From Aporrectodea caliginosa (lineage: Eukaryota > Annelida > Clitellata > Crassiclitellata > Lumbricidae): 64,000 nt of DNA. The stretch covers positions 879,506 to 943,505 of the forward strand of contig JACEVL010000344.1 of assembly GCA_020284085.1 (NCBI GenBank), given 5' to 3'. Position numbers and translations under genes: made by a program. The notes beneath the pieces were generated by a model, which was not told where the DNA came from, did no database searches, and worked only from the letters and a program-made list of their open reading frames with translations. Within the stretch, counting starts at the first letter, position 1; every line of letters starts with the position of its first letter. Shown here in pieces: positions 42,298 through 55,437 of the stretch.

Positions 42298-44537
42298 ACG
42301 CTGCCGGTGCCACGATATAAAGTCTCCCCCCGAAACAGAGTCTCCCCTTGCCGTAACAGAGTCTCCCCCGGAGACTTTGTATCGGAACAAAGTCTCCCCC
42401 ATTGAAATAGAATCTCCCCTATCTACGATACAAAGTCTCCCCTTACTAAAATCGCCCCCTCTGTTTTCATTTGCTTTTCTATATTATTTAAAATAGGATT
42501 TAATATGTGCATTTCTGAAATAAATGACTAGTTTTATTAGTTGAATTGGACATGAAACAACTATGGAATTAAATGAGAAAATTGTGAAATAAATGTTTTA
42601 TATTAGTAAATGCACCATGTAAATAGGATGTCGCTTTTGTAATTAAAACGCAGTGGAGAGATAACACACTGTTATAGGCTATAGGCCTAACTAAGAAAAG
42701 AGCTCACTCAACAAGTAGGCTAGACTTTAACTGTTGCTAGTTGGCACTGTTTGCTGTAAAGATTCTGAGCATATCAGTCACTAATTGATACTTATTCATT
42801 ATGCCAACTAGCGCTAATTAGCTTCAAAGTGATTCTTCTAAGGTTAGACCTACCACTGAAATTGTGTTGGATATTAATCGTTCAATATTATTAGCGTCAG
42901 ATGTATCGGGCCAGCTTATTAGCTATACAAGTAGTCTGAAACAAAGCCTGCGAGTAATTATAACTGTACTGGCTTCCTAAGACGAGCTAGCATTGGCTTC
43001 TATTATTGGTATCAGTCAACTGATAGGCCTAAGACTTTGCGCTTGATTTTCTGTGATTCATCTGGTTAGCCTAAAGTGTGCTTAGTATTGTTTGCTGGTG
43101 TCAGGTTATTACCTAGAACAGGAAAGTCATAACTAGTGATTGTAAATGAAGTAGGCCTACTTGGCTTTCGGATATGAGCTTGCCCTTGCTTTTCTGGCAT
43201 TCATGGATAAAGATTAGGCATTCACGGAATTATTGACAAGAGTACTGCCCATTAAATAATCGCAGCTAAGCCAAACCTATTTAGTATCGATAGGCCAATA
43301 AGCAAAAAATAAAGAATTGTAGTTCATGAAGCCAGTACAGTCTAGTCTTGAGATTAAGCCTACTTGGCATTTGTTGATCCACGGAATTATTCGGCTTAGA
43401 ATGGATCTTGCACACGGGGGTAATAAAAGTTAGAACAAAGTTGATTGGTTGACTATAAAAGGCAGACCACCATAAATTAATTATTCGTAGCTCAAGTTTA
43501 TTTCTGCATAGGCTTTGATGATCTTAAAGGATTCAATGTTAGTTAGTATATATTGGGTATAAGTTGCATTAATAAGTACTACCTAGTGAAAAACTTCTCA
43601 AAATTATTTTCATGGATAAGTCTGAGTATGAAGCTTTGCTTAAATACGTTACCAAAAATGAAGAGGATCATGCAGCAGAATATTCTAAAGATGAGGAACG
43701 TCGTCTATGAGAGAAATCTGTTTCTGTCTGTGTCAGCAAGCAGACTTTGCTGATGGATGAAGTTGCCGATTATATAACTTCCATTTATCAAGCAGGTGAG
43801 TGAGGTGGCAAGGAAGGCCCAAAAAGGATGAAATCCTGCTTACAGGGACAACTTTGCTAATAATTAGCTTAACAAAAATCAGAACGGTTAACACCTTGAA
43901 TTTGCTATGGGATATCAAGTAGAATAAATATAGGCCTACAACTAATATGAAACCATTAAGCGAAAAGAGACAAACAGAAGGGAAAAGGACAACTTAACCA
44001 GCAGCTTAGCAGCAATTAATAAGGCTAATTAATAATGAGTCTTAATGACATCATATACCAAGTGAATGCATAACATTTTTTTAACCATTAAAGATTGGCC
44101 GCCTGTTGGATGAATCTTATTCCAAACACTCAGGCTTTTGGAAGCTAAAATAGAGTTGATTGGTGAGCTATAATAAGTGTAATGTAACTGAACATTAATA
44201 TAGGACTTCTTCAATATTTCCACTAAAAGGCGCTCTCTGCGCTAGTCCATATGATGCTAACTGTCATTACAAACGAATATTTTGCATCAGTTAGTAAAAC
44301 AATGCAATAAATATGATGTTAGTGTAGGCTATCTTGTGTTGAAATAAAGTCTCCCCCGGGGGAGAGTTTATTTCGACGGGGGATGAAATATTCTCTCCCC
44401 CGGAGACTATATTCTGAAACAAAGTCTCCGGGGGGCGAATTTATTCTGAAACAGATCCGCCGGGGGAGAATCTATTTCGAAATAGTCTCCGGGGGGAGAC
44501 TTTTAGGGGGAGACTCTGTCACGCGACACCGGCGTTG
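42298..44537. mobile_element. G-box foldback element, AAAGTCTCCCCC family
   Basis: Outer ends are inverted and similar: CCGGTGCCACG (from 42298) and CGCGACACCGG (to about 44535). Inside the left end (to about 42460) are about seven boxes of AGTCTCCCC separated by GAAACA/GAAATA-like spacers; the right end (44335-44520) holds the inverted boxes GGGGGAGACT in both orientations. The 1.9 kb between has no boxes and includes a SINE tail copy at 44178-44308. No transposase is seen. It may be one non-autonomous element or two solo ends. Confidence 0.55.
44178..44308 (+). repeat. SINE-tail-like repeat (copy 2)
   Basis: Direct, diverged copy of 17341-17470: GTAATGTAACTGAACATTAA, then GGCGCTCTCTGCGCTAGTCC and a TGTCATTACAAACGAATAT block. 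Confidence 0.6.
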
Positions 44538-45177
44538 TCATGGGAATTAGATGGGACTCTATGGGATCTACATGGATCCAAATAGGAATGCGGACCCTCT
44601 ATGGGCCCCATGTGGGCTGGTAGTTTAACCTGTAGTGGTGGAAACCAACGATATTAGTTATCGAATGAATGACTCATTCATTCCTTCATTCATTTAATTT
44701 AATGGTTGACTGATCGGCAGGCTGGTTAGTTGGTTGATCGATGGCTTGATTGATTGAAGATTAAACTGATTAGACTGCTCATTTGGCTGGCTGGCTATTC
44801 GGCTGTTTGGCTGGCTGGTCTTAAGCTTTCTGGAATCATTAACTGAATAGATCACACACGATAACAATGGCGTCATAATGAAAAGACAATGGAGGAATTA
44901 CGACATCTAAATTAATCTCGCTAGAGGACGCCGCGAAACAATCGAATTGAGCGTCTCCAGTGGTCATTCCTGCGTTGATCTGCCGAGCTGTCAGTTATAT
45001 CGCTAAGGTATTTAACTAGCCTTCTACAAATATAAGTTAAGATTAGTATAAAATGGTTTTATTACAATCAATCGTACATCAACTACTACAGGGGAACATA
45101 CAGGCTTACTAGCGATTCGCTAACATGACAAGACTATTACGACACTACAGATCAAGATAATGTTCAGAATGACGGTT

Positions 45178-45179
45178 CA

Positions 45180-45222
<43 letters not shown>
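45178..45222. repeat. (AAT)n microsatellite
   Basis: About 14 AAT units. Confidence 0.95.
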
Positions 45223-46047
45223 GTTACTTAACTTATTATATGTCGGTCGGTCATCTTCTCTTCCTCCTCCATCTGCGTCCTCTACCACGACTGGACTCCT
45301 CTACCAGACCTCTGTTGACGACCGCGTCTTCTCCCGTCTGATTTTAGAATCTCTCCACTAGCCTATTATAAACCCAGCTTTCTGGCCTACCGAATCTATC
45401 GGTTACGATCTCCTACTCCAATCCTCCAGGCTGGCCAACTCTAGGTTAATCACTTTACCTTATTCGGCACCCCTAGCTCATTTTAATCCAATTTGAATCT
45501 AATCTCAATCTCACTACACGTTAAATCTATGATCACCCTTTTGCTATCGTATTTGCTTCCCATGATCTCTATGTCTAGTATAACTCCAAGTCTGCCATTA
45601 CCTGGGCCTCCAGCAGCGCGTTTAATCCAGGGTTCTTTCCTTATGGATGTTTGCCTACCTACAATATCCTACCCTTGTTTCTGTCTAAGTATTCGTTTGT
45701 CTGCGTATTCTACGGTTCTCTGTCAGTGTGTCTTTACGTGCCCTCGGTTACTCGATCGAGGCCTGTTTTCCATAGCATCTACTGAGAATATAATTTCTGC
45801 ATTCTATTAGCTTGTGCCTCCGACCTCTGGTTTATACGGGCAATAGACTGATTAGTTGAAAACTAATTCGCAGTCACTTTCGTATATCGTTTCCCCACTA
45901 CATACATTATCATACACTCAGTTGATGTTGCTTCTATAGAGCCTTTTCCACTCTGTTATAGTTACACGGTGATTGTCGGACGAGGAGAGAGACAGAGCCT
46001 GGAGAGTGAATAATCGCCGAATAGAGAGAATCTGACGCTGATCGAAT

Positions 46048-47081
46048 ATGACGGATGCAACGAGAAACCTCTCAACGGCGATGCTGAGAGCCGTCCGTAA
46101 CCGCAACCTCGACGGTTTTCGCGCGGCCATCGAACAGGGCTTCGACGTCCGGTCCTACGTCCGATCGAAGAAGGCGTCCAAATTGATCCCATTCGTTGAG
46201 GAATTGGCCAGGTCACGCTTCTCCAAAGCTCTGATGATCCTTCTTGTCGAAATGAAGCCGTGTCCGGTGAGTGTTGAGGAGGCGAAACAAGCATTTTACG
46301 GCAGTATAAAAAGTAATCCATCGAAGAAAACGATTTCAGTTTTCATCAAAGTCTCAATTCAGGGCACCCTCCCCGTCCTCAGTCTGGCCGACTCCTACCG
46401 GTACGCCTCTTACCACTTCTCGAAACTGGCCCGACGCGTCGTCGAGGTGCCTGGCTTCGACGCCAACTGTCGCATCCAGATGTTTGCCGGGGCCTGGGAG
46501 CGACCGATACATTCGGCCATCACACGCAACCAGTACGAGACGTCAACCAGGCTGCTACAGCTGGGCGCAGAGGTGGACGCTACCAACTGCTACGGGATCA
46601 CCGCCCTGATGATGGCCTGCGGCAAGGTCAGCTTCGACTCCGTGCGCCTCCTGCTGTCACACGGGGCCAACCCAAATTCGGCCGACGGCATCAGGGCCAA
46701 CATATGGCCACTAAATCTCGATGCAGGTGACACCAAAATTCCAAGCTTTCCGACCTTCCTATCAAGACGCAAAAGGTGGAATAAAAGAAGCGATTCGGAC
46801 AAGATTATCGCTCTGCTCATTTGCGCAGGACTTCGACCGACAGCGGGCAGCTGGTTCCAGAGGACGTCCGTCGTCGTTCACATGTCCCGCGACGCAGGAC
46901 AGGTCCTCCAGAAACTCGTCCATCGATTGCCGACGTTGGCCGAGGCGGCTGTCATCCAGGGAAGACAGGCGATCAGGAAATCGATGAACGGGAAAGGGGA
47001 CCCGGATTCAACGAGATTCTCAACGATCTCGGACTGCCGAACATGATGAAGGAACAGCTGAAGATCAACCTCATCAACTAG
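46048..47081 (+). CDS. Single-exon ankyrin-repeat protein (probable C-terminal frameshift)
   Basis: The only gene here that looks cellular. The first frame (46048-47046) gives 332 residues from an ATG, with codon use and GC content well above the AT-rich flanks. Residues about 150-222 hold at least two ankyrin repeats: ERPIHSAITRNQYETSTRLL then YGITALMMACGKVSFDSVRL with LLSHGANPNSADG. The N-terminus (LRAVRNRNLDGFRAAIEQGF) is a further ankyrin-like helix pair. Compared with the duplicate at 51016-51187, a G run at 46996-46999 has four rather than five Gs; the longer run would shift the last part into a frame ending at the TAG 47079-47081, so the displayed C-terminus is probably abnormal or a sequencing error. 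Function unknown; ankyrin repeats mediate protein binding. Confidence 0.7.
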
Positions 47082-48900
47082 CTTCGGCTACTGTCATACC
47101 GCTACGCCGCAGTACGCTCTTTAGGCGTAGAGTTCCTTTGAGACACTGTATTGTTACATTAATCTCGATTACTTCACCTTCCCTTATTCCGACTACGCTT
47201 CAATACATGGCTTTTAGCAGCTGCACTTACAGGCGCTATGTTAAGATGCGTTTGCAACACAAACACGATTATATAACTACATACAAACCGGGCCAACACA
47301 ACAACATTGCACTACACCACACTACGAACAAACACTGGACGACTACAATTAAGAACTTCTTCCTTCCAACAGGCTAGATAGAATTACAATTGGAAATTGA
47401 ACTCTTCCTGCAGTATCACTAAAATTTTATTGACTAAAAGTTTATATGATTGCACTTTCAATATGATTAGATATAATCGGATATAAACATTGTTTTTCTT
47501 ACCAAAGTAACTTGAATTTCAGCTCAGAAAATATTGTGTAATTCTTGAAATACTTTGTAGTCTAGAAAGTCTACTGTGGTATGACAATGGCTTGTTGTGT
47601 TGGCAAAAGAAAGATTAAAAATACTTATACATGTACAACTTGCTGTTTGTTTTCATTCTGAATAACGCAAGGTAGGGTAATGAAGGTAAAGGTAAAGAAG
47701 CAAGGAAAGGTAATGTAAAGTAGATAATGTAAGGTAATGATAGGTATAGAAATGCAAGATAAGAAAACAAAAGCAATGGCAAATGAAACCTAAAGGTAAT
47801 CGTAATCGTAATCTCCAAACTTCTAAAGCGCCACTCGAAAGCCAAGCGCAGGGCACCAGCTTATTCACGAGCGCTGCTTCTAGTCAGAGGGGTTGTCCAA
47901 AAGAGTAGTCCGAGGGAGTTCCGGAGTCCAGTTTCCAGAGGATCAGAGAGGGCACAGCAGATGTTAAGGTGGGTGTCTTTTAGGTCGAGGATTGGAAAGT
48001 ACTGGATCAGATGAGTCAGGGTAAGAGCTAAGGTAAGTTAGGGTAAGGTTAGATAAGGAAAGGAAAAGGAAATTGTAATTGTAATCGAACATTTATATAG
48101 CGCTGCTCAAAAATCAGCAGCGCTCTCGACCTGCTTCAGATGAGACGGACAGTTAGAAACTTCCATGGACTTTAATGGTCCTAGATATCGCGCACAGCTG
48201 CGATGATAAACTATATATAGCAGCAGCGAAATGGAGAGCACTGCGATCACAGAAATGTAGTATTATTCCGCACTGAGTGAATGAGTTCCTCAATTTAGTC
48301 ATCCCCTGTTGCATTAGTCGTGTTTGATGGATATGATGGAACAAGCAAAGAAAAAGATTGAGCTTTTCTCTTCCATAGATATCTCTCATCCCGTACTGTG
48401 CAGCCTGAGAGCAATATGGCTTCGAGACCAGAATAGACCATCTTAAGATCAGTTGACTAAGAGAGTAGGCCTAATCCATTGGCCGGGTGGAGGTCTCACT
48501 TACCATAAAACATATATAATTATAGGCCTCGTCATATCAATTACAACATCGTCGGCTCCGATTGAGTGAATTTTGCTCCTACAACATACAGGATGTTTCA
48601 GTAAGAAGGGATATAATTAAGTCCAATGTAATCGTAATCGTAATATTCTGTTTTTTAAAAGCGCTACTGAATAGTATTCCAGAAACGCTGCATCGTGTCA
48701 GAGGGGTTGTCCAGGTGAAAGTTCAAGCCCGCTATCTTCATAAAGCACCTTCAAGGACATTGACTTTCGTATCATGCGAGTTTTTTTCTAGACGAAATGC
48801 ACAAGCAGTTGCAGTATCAAACTTACCAACCCACGACGTCACTAAGAACCAAGAATAAATTGCAATGCAGCAATTATAATTGACAATAAAGTAATTGTAA
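47082..48900. other. Gene 3' flank, GGTAA-rich tract and SINE debris
   Basis: 47082 to about 47700 is duplicated at 51188 to about 51870. A degenerate GGTAAAGGTAA tract spans about 47670-47770 and 48010-48070, and SINE-tail blocks (ATATAGCGCTGCTC; AGAGGGGTTGTCC) occur at about 47870, 48090 and 48690. No gene is supported. Confidence 0.5.
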
Positions 48901-50230
48901 AGTAATTGACTTTTAGACAGGATTTAATTTTAATTGACTAAAACAAAGGTGATTTCAATTTAAACTTGCTGTGAATACCTTTGGATATCTGATGATCAAT
49001 ATTTTTGGTCTGTCTTTCTGTGGCACGCATAAGAATAGGGTGGCCTACAAAACTTCTTCCCTTCCTTATCTGCGTTCTATTCCTCCAAATGTCTCAATCA
49101 GAAACGGACCAACGTCATCGGGAAGTGACTGAAATATTCATAAATGGCAGGAATGCTTAAGTTGCTGACATCAGGCTACTTGCTCTGGGCCAAATAGAAT
49201 CAGCAAATCGTTACTGAGCAATGATATTCACTGGGAAAGCACCTGCGGCCATTTGCATCAAGCAGTTCATGACTGTGGAGGGTCTCAAGAGCTTACTACG
49301 CCTTCAGGAGATCTACGCTAATGAAAAAAGCACGTAATCAGTTTCGGGAACTACTTTCCATGTAGCACACAGATGATTCAGATTCAGTTGTATGTATTCA
49401 CGCATGCAAATATTATACATGCATGCATGAATGTATTTAAGTATGTGAGTATGTATGTATGTATAGGCCTATACGCAGACATCGTGCACACCACTATTGC
49501 GTTTTTCAGTAACTCACAAAAGCACTGCTTACACCAACTGATACTAGAGTACAATAAGAGTAGAATAAGAACAAAAAGTTCAGTATTAAGCTAGCAGTGT
49601 TCTTAACTATAAGATAAAGTAACACTACAGTGCATGTTTTACACTGATAAATATTTCAAATAATCATTCTCCGATTCTCGATTCTCGACATCGTGTCTCT
49701 TTCTGCTCAGTTTCTTCTTCAATACACATCAACCGATCACAGAACTTCCATCAATCGATGGCGCACCAAATAGCCAATCCTTTCAATTCCTCATTCCAGT
49801 TTCGTTTAAATGTGCCCAGACTTTTGGAGTTAATAAATAGTTTCAATGAATGACTTAAACGTAAATGCTCTGCCTTTAATTCATCTCAGTCTTGTTTCAT
49901 TCCCACTCTGTTGGTTAACATTGAACACCGACTGAGTTTCTGAAAAGGTTGGTATCACGTTCTATGATTATATTAAAGTCTGAACATTTTTAATCATTCT
50001 TCGGGGAATTGCTTTCGTAAGACTGAACGCTCAGCCTCTGGCGAGGAAGCTGTCCTCTATCAGCATTCACCAGCAGCCTACAGTCGACGACTTGTACTGG
50101 AAGCGATGAGGTAACAACGACAGCTGAACGACAAGACGCCTATCGAAACGAAACACAAGCTGCCATCAAATTAAGAGCCTCATCCTTTCTCCTCCCATTC
50201 CTCTTCCTTCGCAACGTCTCTCTTCATTTT
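48901..50230. other. No recognisable feature
   Basis: AT-rich sequence with TAGGCCTA words; nothing supportable. Confidence 0.4.
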
Positions 50231-50234
50231 AAGC

Positions 50235-50560
50235 ATGTTTGCCGTCTGCTTACTTTTCCTCCTCCTTTTCCTCCTCCTTTATCTCCTCCTTTTCCTCCTC
50301 CTTTTGCTCCTTCTTTTGCTCCTCCTTTTCCTCCTCCTTTTCCTCCTCCTTCTTCTGTTAACCCTCCTCTTATGCCTCATCCTTCTCTTCCTACTCCTCC
50401 AATTCTTTTTCTGCATTTTTGATTGACTTCACTTTATAAATGTTTGTGATCTACCACTTTCTCCTCCTTTTCCTTTTTCTTACTCCTCCTATTCCTTCTA
50501 CTCCTCCTTTTCCGCTTCTTCTTTTTCCTCTTCTCTTCCATCTTCTGCTCTTCTATTGCT
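50235..50560. repeat. Polypyrimidine tract (CTCCTCCTTTTC units)
   Basis: About 12-bp units of CTCCTCCTTTTC and derivatives; the Leu-rich frame through it is artefactual. Confidence 0.85.
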
Positions 50561-50689
50561 GTCTTTCCATCCTTCATACATTTCTTGCCTTCGCCTTCAT
50601 TTTCATTCTCTTGTCTTGTTTTCACAAATCAAAACAACTGACGAGTTCCCACATCTACATTTTGATGCACTTAAAACGCGTTATATTAA

Positions 50690-50950
50690 GTGTTTTCATA
50701 CATACATACATATATGCATACATGCATATATGCATACATACATACATGCATACATACACACACATACATAAATACATATTATATACATACATACATGCAT
50801 GTATACATACATTCAAACATACTTATTATATACACATACATACATACCTACATACCTACATACATACATACATACATACATACATACATACATACATACA
50901 TACATACATACATACATACATACATACATACATACATACATGCATACATA
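50690..50950. repeat. (CATA)n microsatellite
   Basis: About 260 bp of CATA/CATG tetranucleotide repeat, ending about 65 bp before the duplicated ankyrin-gene 3' end. Confidence 0.95.
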
Positions 50951-51015
50951 CCATCATCGTAATTTAGCAACGTAAACTACGGCTTAGCCTTTGACTAGAC
51001 TTTAGTAGGACTACT

Positions 51016-51187
51016 GAAGCTGGTCCATCGGTTGCCGACGTTGGCCGAGATGGCCATCATCCAGGGACGACAGGCGATCAGGATGGTGATGAATGGAAGA
51101 GGGGGACCCGGATTCAACGAGATTCTCAACGACCTTGGCCTTCCGAACATGATGAAGGAACAGCTGAAGATCAACCTCATCGACTAG
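51016..51187 (+). pseudogene. Duplicated 3' end of ankyrin-repeat gene
   Basis: 172 bp encoding the C-terminal end of the ankyrin protein (LVHRLPTLAEMAIIQGRQAI, then FNEILNDLGLPNMMKEQLKI and a stop). It has five Gs in the run at 51101-51105 and keeps the frame open, unlike the main copy. Homology continues through the 3' flank to about 51870. The remaining 5' part of the gene is absent; a microsatellite lies upstream. Confidence 0.85.
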
Positions 51188-51967
51188 CTTCGGCTACCGT
51201 CGTACCGCTACGCAGCAGTACGCTCTTTAGGCGTAGAGTTCCTTTGAGACTGTTCTGTTACATTACTCTCGATTACCTCACCTTCCCTTATTCGGACTAC
51301 GCTTCAATACATGGCTTTTAGCAGCTGCACTACAGTACATTGCATTCGCTTTACCTCACGCCACAATATACTGCGCTTTTGATGCCTGAAAAGGCATTAT
51401 ATTAAGATTCGTTTGCAACACAAAACACGATTACACAGCTACACACATTGAACAGGGCCAGCACAACAACATTGCACTACACCACACTACGAACAAACAC
51501 TGAAAGACTATTATACAATTCTAAAACTCAATCTTCCTCCCAACAGTCTAGATAGATTTATAAGTGGAAATTGAACTATTCCTGCAGTATCATTAAAATT
51601 TTATTGATTAAAATTTTATATGATTACACTTTCAATATGATTAGATATAATCGGACTAAAACTTTGTATTGCTTACCAAAGTAACTTGAATAAAATTGTG
51701 TAATTCTTAAGACACTTTGTAGTCAAGAAAACCTGCTGTGATGTATGACAATAGTTAGTTGTGCTGGCAAAGCAAGATTAAAATACACTATTATTGTCTG
51801 AAAGCCTGTTTACTTTTGTTCTAGATAAGACAATGTAAGGTAATGAAGGTAAAGGTAAAGGAAGGAAAGATCAGGTAAAGTAGGCAAGGTAGGAAAATGA
51901 AATGGAAAGAAAGACAAGGTAAATAACGGCAAGATAAATGGATCCTAATGGTAAGATACCTTGTTAC

Positions 51968-52083
51968 CTTGTGCTGTCAGCTCTTTGAACTCTAGCGACC
52001 TTCATGATCAAGCCTCTCCATTTCCTTCTGTCCGCCGTCGCATCTCTCAGTTCTGCCAAGTTCATTCCAGTTGTTTCATGTAT
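51968..52083 (-). pseudogene. LINE 3' end fragment (as 39005-39119)
   Basis: Antisense copy of the end of the LINE at 38500-39119: CATCAAGCC..CTCTCCATTTCC..GTCCGCCGTCGC, through to TGTTTCATGTAT. The peptide reads DRRKWRGLIMKVA in the minus strand. Confidence 0.8.
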
Positions 52084-52470
52084 CTGTTAGACTGAATTGC
52101 TTTCGACTCTCCATTTCGCTCTTTCCCAGTAGCTGTTGAGTCGCACTCCGGCCTGGGAGTCTCACCATCTGCGACTACTACTTTGTTTGAATTAGCTTGA
52201 TTCATAAAGGTTTTCTTGGCATGGTAACAGGGGTGATTTGCCATTGCCTTCTCCTGGTTTTGCCTGCCGTGCCCGTTCGTTCTCCTACCCAATTAAGGGA
52301 GGGTACTAACAGTCTGCACCACATGAAGGTGGGCACGGAGGACTTTGGTTCATCAGCCCAGGTCGGTTCCGAATCTACGATCATCGAATACGTCGATCGG
52401 ATTTCCTCCCTGTGTTACTCTAAGCAAGCTAGGCAAGCCTAGAGTGACTGATGAGCCTTTGCAGACTCTT
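52084..52470. other. Unidentified GC-moderate segment
   Basis: Contains GGCATGGTAACAGGGGTGAT and GAAGGTGGGCACGGAGGACT; short open frames on both strands but no recognisable protein. Possibly another repeat-family tail. Confidence 0.3.
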
Positions 52471-53269
52471 GTATACTTACACATACATATACAAAAAATA
52501 TATACACATATACATATACATATTTCCGCAAGAATATTATACGATTATATCTTAGACTGGGGGGATAATGTCCTACCCTGGGGGGACAATGTCCAGGGGG
52601 ACAATGTCAGGGGGACAATGTCCGGGGACAATGTCCAGGGGGGGACACTCACACCCAACACCGCTGCTTGAGCACAGGAAAGCCTACCTCCATTCATCCA
52701 TCAGGGGTTTCTGGTTGGGTATCTGGCTGCCAACTTAGCTGTCTTGGACGGGGAACGGGCATTGTCCCCCCTGGACATTGTCCCCGGACATTGTCCCCGG
52801 ACATTGTCCCCCGGACATTGTCCCCATGGACATTGTCCCCCCCCCATTTTGCGTAGGACATTATCCCCCGGACATTGTCCCCCCTCTGTGTAAATATCCT
52901 ATAGTCTGCATGTCATTGATAAACCTTAGTTGCCGTTTTTGTTGGCTGTTTCATTCAGGTGTAGGCCTAAACTTAACCTTTAAGCCGCCGCATACTAGGT
53001 GGGGTTCATGCACCCCGGACGCCAAATACTTTTTTGTTACAATATAGGCCTACTTCGAAACGTCACAACTCACTGAGAAACCATATATATATATATATAT
53101 ATATACACATATTTACATATATATATATAGATACATATATATACATATATATATGTATATATGCATATGCACACACATATATATATATATATATATACTT
53201 AGATCCAAATATGTATATATGTATATATATATATATAAATACATATATATACAAACATATTTACATATG

Positions 53270-53310
<41 letters not shown>

Positions 53311-53530
53311 GTAAATATGTATATACTTATATATATATATATGCATATTTATGTATGCTTACACATACATATACAAAAATATATACACATATACATATAC
53401 ATATTTCCGCAAGAATATTATACGATTATATCTTAGACTGGGGGGATAATGTCCTACCCTGGGGGGACAATGTCCAGGGGGGGACAATGTCCGGGGGGAC
53501 AATGTCCAGGGGGGACAATGTCCTACACTC
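52471..53530. mobile_element. G-box foldback repeats, GGGGGACAATGTCC family
   Basis: Three clusters of the box GGGGGACAATGTCC, whose core GGACA-N-TGTCC is palindromic. Cluster 1 (52558-52650) and cluster 2 (52757-52885) are in inverted orientation; their outer edges GGGGGATAATGTCCTAC and GTAGGACATTATCCCCC are exact inverted copies, so they bound a 330-bp foldback. Cluster 3 (53440-53530) starts with the same edge as cluster 1. The 85 bp before clusters 1 and 3 are also identical or nearly so (ending CGATTATATCTTAGACTG), so one end was duplicated. No coding content. Confidence 0.7.
53083..53365. repeat. AT-rich (TA)n/(ATAC)n microsatellite
   Basis: Mixed TA, ATAC and ATATGT repeat between foldback clusters 2 and 3. 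Confidence 0.9.
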
Positions 53531-55435
53531 GTCTTGGACCCCATGGCTTATTACACTGTTGTGCAAATTGTTCTGTTATGACGCCAACCATCTCTGATAT
53601 GACAGCATCGTAAATAAACATATCAACACCAAGATCTCACAAATGTGTGGACATCTGCCTGCAGTTTACGGGCAATTATGTCTACCGTAAACTTAATTTA
53701 AATTGACTTTTTGGTTCGAAGTTTAGCTGTGTGTTTTTTCGGCTTCTAAGCCTATTACGAACACCATTCCTGTCCGTGAAAGGGGCGCATGAAGAAACCA
53801 TGCGTGTACCTGTGCTCACACAGACTTCATGTCGAATGATCGAATTATAGAGCTAAGACTATACGCGTGTTTAGACATGCGTTCACTTGAACGACAAAGC
53901 TTACCTGATTAAAAGCAGATTATGGCAACCGAGGAACAGAAATTGCGAACTAAGCTGGAAATAATCACATTTGCTGTCTTCTCATTCTATAACTTCCTGA
54001 TACAGACGTGAACACTCTCTATACATTCCATGACGAATTTATTAGTGTTGCAAACGCATAGAGGCCGTCGTCGATAATTATGTATACCACCTGACATTGC
54101 GAAGCCTCTACAGCTGCAGCCTACAGAGTATACCAGGCCACGTAATTATGTTATAGCTATGTGCAGTCTATCGCTTAGGTGTAATGCCTGGCATGCAATC
54201 GTGTTAAGTCCTGTCTAGATGAACAACTGTTGCAAAGAGATAAACTACAACATCGATTCGTACACAGACTGTTCCTGTAATTGAAATTAGTAACTTCTAT
54301 TGAGCCTTTGCAGACGGTAAGATAAGGAAAGATAAAGTAAAGGAAATTTGGTTAGCATCCCATTTATTACAGCTCTCGATCAACAGTAGCATCCTGATGT
54401 GGCTGAAAGATCTTTCGGCTAAAGCAAACACATGACTGCAGCAATTATAACCGGACAATCGTTCCGAATGGGTTGCATGGGTCAACAACGAACTGTCAAC
54501 TTAACATGACACATCGGGATTCTAACCGCAGCAGCAGAGGTGACAAGCAAACACATTAGTAATTAAATGTGATGTGAATCTTCGAAAATTTCTCAGCGCC
54601 CACAAAAGCCACGTCAGGGTGACCAGCTTATTCGCCGGCGCTATATCACAGCAAGTCCGCAATAGCCAAACACCTCTGTTCTTTCCGGTGGAAGGTCAAG
54701 CCGAGGAGACAGCATGGTGCTACGGTGGTAATCGGTGATGATGGTGGTCGTGTGGTCGCGCAGGAATTGAATCAGGATAGGATAGTTTCAAGAGTTCCGT
54801 TTTCAGTCGTGAGTGGAAAGCAGAAGAGGAGAGTGCAAGAGGAGGAGACAGAAGGATGAACAAAAGTTGTGGTTTGCGTAGTTGTGGTTTGAAAGACCAT
54901 GATGATGGAAAGTCGGGCGTAATGTTAAATATAAAGTCAGAGAAAGCCTCATTAATTCACAGAAAAGTCAGCGTAAATCGAAAGTAAATTAAAGCTTCAA
55001 AGAAACTCATTGAAAAGTCAAAGCAACATCACAACTCAACGTAAAATTCGACTATAAAACAACTTTCTTTTTTAGTTACATATCATTCAAGACGAAATAT
55101 TGCTCGATGGGACTTGTTTGGCAAGTAGGCCTAATGGCTAATCCTCGCTAAGTCTGGCTCGATGAAAGTGCTGTCGAAAGCCATTGTGCTGAAGTATTGA
55201 ATGACATTGACTTTCCAACATTTATAGGCCTACTGTTGTTTTCCCTATTATTATTATCGTCGTTATTAATATCATCATCATTATCTACTATAATTATTAT
55301 TATTATTATTATTACAATAGTTAACAGGGAAATTGTACAGCACATAGTCATAGGCCTTCAGCACATGAATCCGATATCCATATTATTTTGCTAAGGTGTG
55401 TCATAAAAGATATACGTTAAAGAGAGGCGCACATG
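53531..55435. other. No gene seen
   Basis: SINE-tail-like debris at about 54600-54780 (CGCCGGCGCTATATCACAGC) and a short (ATT)n tract at about 55285-55312. Otherwise nothing. Confidence 0.45.
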
Positions 55436-55437
55436 AT

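Noticed and set aside
42298..42460. CRISPR-like array (regular boxes and spacers)
   Set aside because: Boxes are short, spacing is irregular and both orientations occur; animal genomic context with inverted ends suits a foldback element.
50440..50967. Tyr/His/Ile-rich membrane-like protein
   Set aside because: Produced by CATA and polypyrimidine microsatellites.
53034..53597. Tyr/Ile-rich frame of 187 residues
   Set aside because: Runs through TA/ATAC microsatellite and G-box repeats.
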